In this document: positions 57,691-64,000 of the stretch, in pieces
Numbering within the stretch: position 1 is the stretch's first letter
How the letters are laid out: every line of letters begins with the position of its first letter
NCBI GenBank assembly: GCA_034769895.1
Contig: CM068373.1
Location: 18,023,967 to 18,087,966, forward strand
DNA length: 64,000 bases
From: Magicicada septendecula
Taxonomy: Eukaryota > Arthropoda > Insecta > Hemiptera > Cicadidae
Reading direction: 5' to 3'
Notes under the pieces: model-generated
Told to the model about the DNA's origin: nothing
Databases searched by the model: none
What the model saw: the letters and a program-made list of their open reading frames with translations, nothing else
Translations under genes and position numbers: made by a program

Positions 57691-58932
57691 CTACATCCAT
57701 CTGTTGCATCACTGAAGAAAAATAAGCACTGTTTATCGACTCTAGCACCTAGTGATAAGAATTCATGGAACACAATACCTCACTGTTTCCTTTACTATCA
57801 CGATGTTCAGCTCATTCGTAAATGTCTTTGAAGTTTTTATACAATTTCTAAATCATTCATTCTTGCATACCTGACGCACAACACTTCTGTCACATCAAAG
57901 CATTTTATCATCACAGTCTTCACAAATTCTTCAGTCGTGCGTTGTAGAATGCTAAAAAAAAGTAATATTCAGCTATACCAAAGTCCTACATAATCAGTTA
58001 ACTCTCAAGTCTAAATTATGCATCCACTGTGGCTAAAAATTTAGACAGTTATTACAAACATATGCGTCAAATAACACAAAATGGTTTTTTAATTGGTCTA
58101 CTGCTGTTTTTTAATTTCTACTGTGGGAAATTGAAATTCTTCTTTGAGCAAACCTTGTAAACCATTTTTAAATATTCATGTAGCCAATCAGATTTTACTG
58201 CAGGTTTTATTTCAGTTTCTTGCAACTTATTAAGTAAGCAACAGGCTTGTTATATACTTCTATATAAAAATTGTTACAACAAAATAATTAATAATTTCTA
58301 GACAAATGAAAAACATGTTTTCCTGCCTTTACTATATTAACATAAAAAGATTAGACACAGAAAAATATTACTATTTTCACATATATTCCATGTTTTGGAG
58401 GCAAAACGTTTAGAAGATTATATTGCAATGAACTCTTTCTATCTATAATATTATCTATAAACATCTAAAAGCTGTATTGTGATTGTGTTCAGTGAGTTTT
58501 GTTTTCAGTACAGAAAATGTCTGAATGTAGTTTAGCAACCAGGAGACCACCAGTTGTACTAAGGCGTAAGCAATGATTGAAGGAAGAAATGTGAAGTTGC
58601 TATGTCCAGTGTCTGACAGTACTCTTTCTATTACTCAGAAAGCTCTACACTAATGCAGTAGTGCTTAGTTCATTCTTCAAAGGACCCTTTGGATCTCATT
58701 TTGTGGAATATCCTTTAGAGCTGCCATTGGTTGTGTGGCTCTTGGTGACTTTGGAATGCACCCCTTTCAGTTGCCAATTGTTTGAGAGTTAGGAAAGTAA
58801 TATGGCGTTTCCTTATAATGGTACTACAGTAGACAATGCATGAACTTTACTGTCAGATCTCAGATTTGATTACTGAAATAATTTATTGTTCATAATAAGT
58901 ATTATTGTTGTGGTTTTTGTTATCCTGTTTAG
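57691..58932 (+). other. Rest of serpin intron 1
   Basis: AT-rich intron sequence ending in TCCTGTTTAG. No element was recognised. Confidence 0.4.
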
Positions 58933-59112
58933 TCACTTGGGAAAGGAGAAGGAAATTTGTTTGTCTCACCACTGAGTGTAGAACTCGTGCTGGCACTTGC
59001 CCTCACAGGAGCCAAAGGAAAAACAGCAGAGGAAATTGCCAAAGTCATATATGCGCCAAAAAGTTTGGAAAGAATTCTGCTTGGTTACAGTGCCCTTGTA
59101 GAAGCTCTGGAC
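58933..59112 (+). CDS. Serpin gene, second visible coding exon
   Basis: 180 bases, 60 codons, phase 0 at both ends, between a TGTTTAG acceptor and a GTAAGT donor. It encodes SLGKGEGNLFVSPLSVELVL and ALALTGAKGKTAEEIAKVIY, then a less conserved part ending LVEALD. NLFVSPLSV and L-x-GAKG-x-TAEEI are serpin hallmarks (helix B and strand-helix region). The frame joins cleanly to the exon before it (DLYK-SLGKGEGN), which confirms the splicing. Confidence 0.92.
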
Positions 59113-59885
59113 GTAAGTATTTAACTACACAACTATATTATATATTTGTTTGAGGGTTTGGGCAAGAATTAAAAAAAAATATATATGAATGTATAATTGG
59201 TGTAAATGTGTATGAAATATATCGTTTCCCATAATGTTTAAACTTTTATTGTCAAAATCATTTGAGGTTGAACTTGCTGTAGTATCGAGCTATAGTGCAT
59301 TATTAAAAATATCCTGAGGTGCACAACTCAATTTCGGTGGTGTGTCTTTGTCCTCTTTCTGATCACTCTTCTTTCATCATCTGGTTAAAGACATATTAGT
59401 GAAGAATGAAATAGTTCTGAAAGAAGAGATAATCATGGTGAAGACCCATCACTGAAGATGTCGAAGAGTTTTCAGCTATTTATATCAAAACATCTGTTAT
59501 TTCTAGTAGTGGACAAATAGTTTAATAAATATATTTTTAGCTTAGCAAGAGTAATATGTATTATTCATGTTAATATACACATGAACAACAATTTATACAA
59601 GATGATGAATGAAAGACATTTTGCTGTGCATAGTTGTATTACATTATCCAAGTTTGAGTCACTTTTTTTTCAAGCAACATTTTTGGACTTGTTTACATGT
59701 CCATTTTATTAATTATTTTTTTGCCTTTGAATATAAATTATGTTGTTAAGATCATGGCTGTAAATTCATAGGGGAATTATGGTTTTACCTTTGGACTTGT
59801 AAGTGTTACCAATTGCATTGATAATTTTATTATTTACAATGTTGTTGTTATTATTATAATTTATTATATTAATTATTGCTTACAG
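59113..59885 (+). other. Serpin intron 2
   Basis: 773 bases, GTAAGT...GCTTACAG, AT-rich. No element was recognised. Confidence 0.7.
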
Positions 59886-60090
59886 AGTCCAGTATTGAAA
59901 ACTGCAACTCAGATGTTTGTAGAAAAGTCAATTTCTCTGAAACCAAAATTTAATGAGAACGCAGCGAAGTACTTTAAATCTGGTGCTACCTCAGTTGACT
60001 TCAAAAATAACTCTGAAGCTGCCAGGCAGCAAATAAATGGATGGGTTCTAGAAAAAACTAACAACAAGATTCGGGAGTTATTAGCACAAG
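59886..60090 (+). CDS. Serpin gene, third visible coding exon
   Basis: 205 bases from the TTACAG acceptor to a GTAAAA donor, leaving phase 1. It encodes SPVLKTATQMFVEKSISLKP, then KFNENAAKYFKSGATSVDFK and NNSEAARQQINGWVLEKTNN with KIRELLAQ. The AARQQINGWVLEKTNNKI segment is the conserved serpin helix F and strand 3A region. The remaining two thirds of a serpin (about 370-400 residues in total), including the reactive centre loop that sets protease specificity, must lie beyond the window. The next intron holds a PLE and a Gypsy element. Confidence 0.92.
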
Positions 60091-60534
60091 GTAAAAATAG
60101 CAAACAATTTTTGAAGTAGATATTTTTCTTACATTTTTTAAAAACATTTTGTCTTTAGTGGTCTGCGATATACTTGGCGGATGAGAATCAGCTGTCAGGC
60201 CAAGCATAGATACAGCTGGTTCTGCCCCCACCAGCTCCACTGACAAGCATTGTTCCAGTTTTTCCATGCCCATCTTATTGATTAGTAGGTCCTGTTTCCA
60301 TAGTCAGGACCTCTTGCATAACCTCTTCATCATTCACAAATGTATTTCCTCTTAATTAAACTTTGAACTGAAGTAAAAGGTAGAAGCACCAAGGTGCAAG
60401 GTCAGAGAATAGGGTGTGTGTTTAAAAATCTCCTATACAAATTTGTTCAAAAGTTTCAATGTCTTTTGACAACATCAAATGTATTGTTACTCACCGTCTA
60501 TGGCCTTTCCGTGATGTTATTTCGTTGTTTACAT
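60091..60534 (+). other. Start of serpin intron 3
   Basis: No gene is supported. A stretch with GC-richer words (GCCAAGCATAGATACAGC...CCACCAGCTCCACTG, 60190-60240) may be part of an unrecognised repeat. Confidence 0.35.
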
Positions 60535-60561
60535 GTTTCGAGGCACTTGCCTCATCATCAG
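60535..60561 (-). ncRNA. Hammerhead ribozyme core, best preserved
   Basis: Minus strand: CTGATGA (60561-60555), T, stem II GAGGC-AAGT-GCCTC (perfect 5 bp, extendable to GAGGCA/TGCCTC) and GAAAC (60539-60535). All core positions match the consensus. It lies downstream of a minus-strand PLE. Confidence 0.75.
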
Positions 60562-60716
60562 AACTTTATAAAAACTAATGTATGTCATCAATGATGACAT
60601 GTGTCAAAATACTAAAACACAATACGGCATTAAACTATGTACAGAACTTGCTTTAAAAATGAGCACGTCAATGTTAGGTGTGCCTTGCAAGACAACACGC
60701 ACCATACTGACGAAAT

Positions 60717-61140
60717 CTAAGTTTTATCTCGACCATATCGCATAGCGGTATCGTACAGTATATTTGATTTATATTGTAATTGGTCGTTCAACACGTGTGG
60801 CTTGGTACTGGCGTCGTTATATGCTTTATAAATCTCATATTCTTCAAGGGCGTTCAAATAACGCCCTTTATTGCAGAAATTAAGGGGTATTAGATCGAGC
60901 TAAAATCCGTGTAACTGTGATTGTTGTCTATAAGGTGCCTGGCGAAATTTGACTTGATGTTGTCAAAGTTGTAAACTCGTGTAGGGGGTCTATGTTCAGA
61001 AAATCTTTTCAAAAAACCTCGACCCGTCTGGCCCACATAAAAAGCCTCACAGTCGTTGCAGACTAGCTTATAAACTCCTGTTTTATTTTCAAGACTGGTA
61101 TGTTCACGGCTGCGGAGGCAGTTTGACAACATGCAGGTTT
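60717..61140 (-). pseudogene. Penelope-like element, GIY-YIG nuclease part
   Basis: Minus-strand reading: LRSREHTSLENKTGVYKLVC, NDCEAFYVGQTGRGFLKRFS and EH give the complete GIY-YIG motif with its Arg. Then come NFARHLIDNNHSYTDF and, after a frameshift near 60893, LIPLNFCNKGRYLNALEEYE, IYKAYN and VLNDQLQYKSNILYDTA, ending at a TAG at 60719-60717. It is the closest relative in this window of the remnant at 2931-3558. The RT part is missing. It sits antisense in a serpin intron, with its hammerhead 155 bases further on. Confidence 0.8.
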
Positions 61141-61512
61141 TCTTCCTTTTGATTGCCGCTCTGAGCTTTAGAAGTGTTTGGCAAATCTATCACCACTGAA
61201 GGTTATTCTTTTGGTATTTAATCTTATCAGTGAAATACTTCAACCAGAAGTCGATGACAGTACTTATAGTCACGGACAGCATTCGATATTGTTACGATGT
61301 TCTAGTGATCGTCATACAGTACAACAGAAAACAAAATACAAGACACCAATTAAGTCACTAATCACCAACTTTAATTATCACAATTAAACAGTTCATAATT
61401 AACAAGACAGTCTCTTACAACAAATCAAATAATAATTGTTCACATACAATAATAATGTCAATTAAAATTAAACACAATTGTATTACAATCTACCCTCACA
61501 ATTATAAAACAC
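61141..61512. other. Non-coding stretch before the LTR
   Basis: AT-rich, with no supported gene. Confidence 0.3.
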
Positions 61513-62784
61513 TGTAGCGGGGCATTTTTGGGGCCTACCTGAGACAATGTAAAGAAGTTTATATTTTATTGATAATAAATAACATATTTTGTATTTTTTT
61601 TTATAAATAAATAATAATAACTTTATCCCTTGTTGAGTGATAAGGACAGAAATTATAAATTTTGTAACCGAGAGGTAAATTTGTTTGAAATGAAAACAAC
61701 CGTGGCAACATTGACTGTGCAGAATTGTTTAACAATGTTTTGTAAAACCAGTATGAACGTATTTGATAGCCGACAAGCTGTGTCAAGGTCAGACAATGAC
61801 GAACCCAAAACCAGTAAACACATTATGTAACGGTAAACAAATTATGCAATGAAACATCAGGCGAGCGTTACGTCAGAGCCTATCCTTGATGAGTAATTCC
61901 GTTACATAACGGTGACATGCAGCTGGCGGAGTGATATAAACTTTAAGACAATAAGAATTGAACCTCGAACAACAGTTGCTTCACAAAATAGCGCCTATTT
62001 CTCAGCCCAGTATAACGCCATCACCACTCGCGAGTGGTCTCTATAAAAAGTTTCGGCAGTAAGTGCGGGCCCGCAACACACCAACAAATGTGAACAATGT
62101 CTAATTAAACAATGCACGATTATTACAGTGATCAAAATGTGAAATCAATATAATAAACTCAATAGATCCGCTAGTTACGTTGTGCGTGTAACATCGCCCG
62201 GACACAAATGAACAGATAAGTAAACATGAGAAAACATCACTTTAGACAAAAAGTTTAAACATTTCAATTTTTTAATAGAAGGAAATAAAATAAAATCTAA
62301 TATGAGATCTCACGGGGTATAAATTAATTGGGTGTGTGTGTGTGTGCGTGAGTATGTGAGAATAGATAAATTTAAACAAAGAAGGCTGGTTTGTGAAGAT
62401 ATATAATCATTAAATGTAATTATTGGTGAAATATAATCAAAGAAATATAATTAATAAATAAGACCAAATTAATAATGAAAAAGATGTAAGAAAAATAATT
62501 TTAATGACATTCATTTCACGAGTTCATAGTTAAGTTGGCAATAGTATGTAAGTGTAGGAAAAGAAGTTTTATTTTTTGTTGTTGTGTGTATTAAAGAATA
62601 AATAAACCTTAGGTTCATTGCCAATATGAATTAAATTAATTATTATTTCAGCAACCACATTCTGCTCTCCTAGTCCGCTGAAAAGAACCCTCATAAATTA
62701 TTTTCTTGCAGTTGGCAAGATGGCGCCCGACAAATATACAATGTTTATGTTAGTGACTGTTATGTGAAGGTAAGTAGCTTCACA
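61513..62784 (+). mobile_element. Probable 5' LTR of a Ty3/Gypsy element in serpin intron 3
   Basis: A likely left end is TGTAGCGGGGCATTTTTGGG (61513); the right end GTAGCTTCACA (to 62784) is set by the primer-binding-site-like sequence that follows. No second LTR is in the window, so the left end is a proposal. TATAAAAA at 62042-62049 with a downstream CGGCAGTAAG is a plausible promoter. Near its end ATGGCGCCCGACAAA (62720) already resembles a primer-binding site. Confidence 0.55.
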
Positions 62785-62847
62785 TTTGACGCCCAGAACT
62801 AGGGACTTAATTAGTAGCTTCACATTTGGCTTCCGAACTTAGGGACG
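62772..62847 (+). repeat. Tandem LTR-end plus primer-binding-site-like unit, period 40 bp
   Basis: AGTAGCTTCACA-TTTGACGCCCAGAACTAGGGAC (62773-62806) is followed 40 bases later by AGTAGCTTCACA-TTTGGCTTCCGAACTTAGGGAC. The second half of each matches the tRNA-Lys primer-site pattern TGGCGCCCGAACAGGGAC with changes. Confidence 0.7.
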
Positions 62848-63090
62848 ATTTATATAATAATATTATATAAATATAGGCCCACTGGGAAAGCAGAATGGTT
62901 GTTTAAGGTAAAATAAATTTTTTTTTTCTTACGTAAATTAGACGCAAGTATGGGGTTATGTTTTGATAGGGTTATGTATGTAGTGAATTATTTGTCAAAT
63001 TATATAAGGAGTATTATGAGGTAATATACATAATAATTGGTATGTATGATAATTATTAAATAGTATAAAGAGTATTATAAAAAAGTAAAA

Positions 63091-64000
63091 ATGGCAGATA
63101 ATAGTGCTGTCAGCTTATCTGACAGTCAGTTTAGTAGCGATTCGGGTGTTCAAACGAATGATAATGTAGAGAGTCAGTTGACCGAATCAAAAATAATGAA
63201 AGATGTCGAATATCAATCGACACCTATCCAAAATAAAAAAAATGACGGTACGTATGAAATGTTGAAAGCAATACAAGCAATGATAGAAAACCAGAGTGTA
63301 AAGTTAGACGAACACAAAAACGAAATGCAAGATTTCAAAAGTAGTATAAATAAGAAATTAGATATTCAGAACAGTAAATTCGATATTCAAAAGAATAGTT
63401 TTGAGGAGTTATTAAAAAATCAGAATAAAGAGTTGAAACATGAGATACAAGAAATTAACAAACATTGTGAAAATACCAAAGTAGAATTCACTAATAAAAT
63501 CAGCCAAGTAGAAACCAAGTTAGATGATTCAATACAAAAGACAGATGTTAAATTTAGTGAAATAGATAGTCAGATAGTTAGAGTTGAGAAGCAAATCAAT
63601 GAAAATAACGAAATATTAATAAATTCAATGAATGAGTATAACAATGACATAGAATCTAAAATTATTAAATGTAATATTGAAACTGAATGTAAGTTGAGTA
63701 GTGTAGTAATGACAGTTGAAAAATTTAGTCAGAATATTGATGAACACCAAAATAAGATAGACTCAAAAATATATGAAATTGAAAGTAATTATAAGACAGA
63801 GATACAAGCAGTAAATGAATCTATTGAAGTAATAGCAAAAAATAATGTACAGTCTGAATATAGTAATGATAAAAAATTGTATTCACTTGAACAAAATATT
63901 AGTAATATGCGAGATGAACTAAGTTTAGTGAAAAATCAAAATGTAAACAATGTTATTGAACGAGTATTTATGACACGAGATACAAATAATGAAATAGAAT
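63091..64000 (+). CDS. Gag N-terminal coiled coil of a Ty3/Gypsy element (runs off the window)
   Basis: An ATG at 63091 opens 303 codons without a stop to the window end. It starts MADNSAVSLSDSQFSSDSGV and soon becomes an almost continuous charged helix with repeated Ile/Leu heptads (for example YEMLKAIQAMIENQSVKLDE, KHEIQEINKHCENTKVEFTN, EFTNKISQVETKLDDSIQKT). There is no signal peptide or membrane segment. The position, about 245 bases after the second primer-binding-site-like motif, and the likeness to the coiled-coil Gag start at 39580-39116 support a Gag call. The capsid and zinc knuckle would be further right. The intact frame suggests a young copy. It could also be a non-transposon coiled-coil protein, but the context argues against that. 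Confidence 0.65.
   Translation, partial: MADNSAVSLSDSQFSSDSGVQTNDNVESQLTESKIMKDVEYQSTPIQNKKNDGTYEMLKAIQAMIENQSVKLDEHKNEMQDFKSSINKKLDIQNSKFDIQKNSFEELLKNQNKELKHEIQEINKHCENTKVEFTNKISQVETKLDDSIQKTDVKFSEIDSQIVRVEKQINENNEILINSMNEYNNDIESKIIKCNIETECKLSSVVMTVEKFSQNIDEHQNKIDSKIYEIESNYKTEIQAVNESIEVIAKNNVQSEYSNDKKLYSLEQNISNMRDELSLVKNQNVNNVIERVFMTRDTNNEIE

Overview
This window is nuclear DNA of an animal, most likely an arthropod and probably an insect with a large, repeat-rich genome. Three things suggest this. The one clear host gene is an intron-split serpin. The DNA is AT-rich with long introns and microsatellites. Almost everything else is transposon debris of kinds common in arthropods: Penelope-like, Ty3/Gypsy, Jockey and other non-LTR elements, mariner, Tigger/pogo, an IS630-Tc1-type element and a tRNA-derived SINE. 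The frequent short motif TAGGCCTA recalls some cockroach sequence, but that is a guess. There are no bacterial operons and no CRISPR arrays.

Layout. 1-2930: end of a Ty3/Gypsy element (integrase C-terminus, polypurine tract, very long LTR with three primer-binding-site-like repeats). 2931-3740: Penelope-like (PLE) remnant with a hammerhead relic. 3810-5912: decayed Gypsy gag-pol. 6220-7483: Tigger pseudogene with an intron. 8958-10310: minus-strand PLE. 10465-12960: two tail-to-tail Jockey-type reverse transcriptase fragments. 13450-13928: non-LTR fragment. 15800-18530: two PLEs in opposite orientation, with hammerheads and duplications. 18683-19053: unrecognised coding-like stretch on the minus strand. 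21318-24223: terminal repeat of a DNA element, a (GT)61 tract and a mariner. 25200-26410: non-LTR and PLE fragments. 27814-31322: nested inverted-repeat elements, two with hammerhead-like cores. 31943-41809: nearly complete minus-strand Ty3/Gypsy element with two LTRs. 42130-45819: two Tigger elements. 47532-48800: mariner. 49100-53879: PLE, LTR, non-LTR, IS630-type and hairpin elements. 54176-54454: SINE with a clean target-site duplication. 54555-60090: a PLE, then the first three visible coding exons of the serpin, whose introns hold more elements. 60535-64000: a minus-strand PLE, then the 5' end of a Ty3/Gypsy element (LTR, tandem primer-binding-site-like repeats, and an uninterrupted coiled-coil Gag frame running off the window).

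Two themes stand out. First, three unrelated Gypsy-type elements each carry tandem copies of the junction between LTR end and primer-binding site. In the 32-42 kb element two of these copies lie inside both LTRs, as if LTRs grow by absorbing old primer-binding sites. Second, hammerhead-ribozyme cores occur at about ten places, mostly at PLE 3' ends. Two of them sit in compact inverted-repeat units with no visible coding sequence, which look like hammerhead-only non-autonomous elements. All calls come from reading the sequence by eye. No database search or folding program was run.
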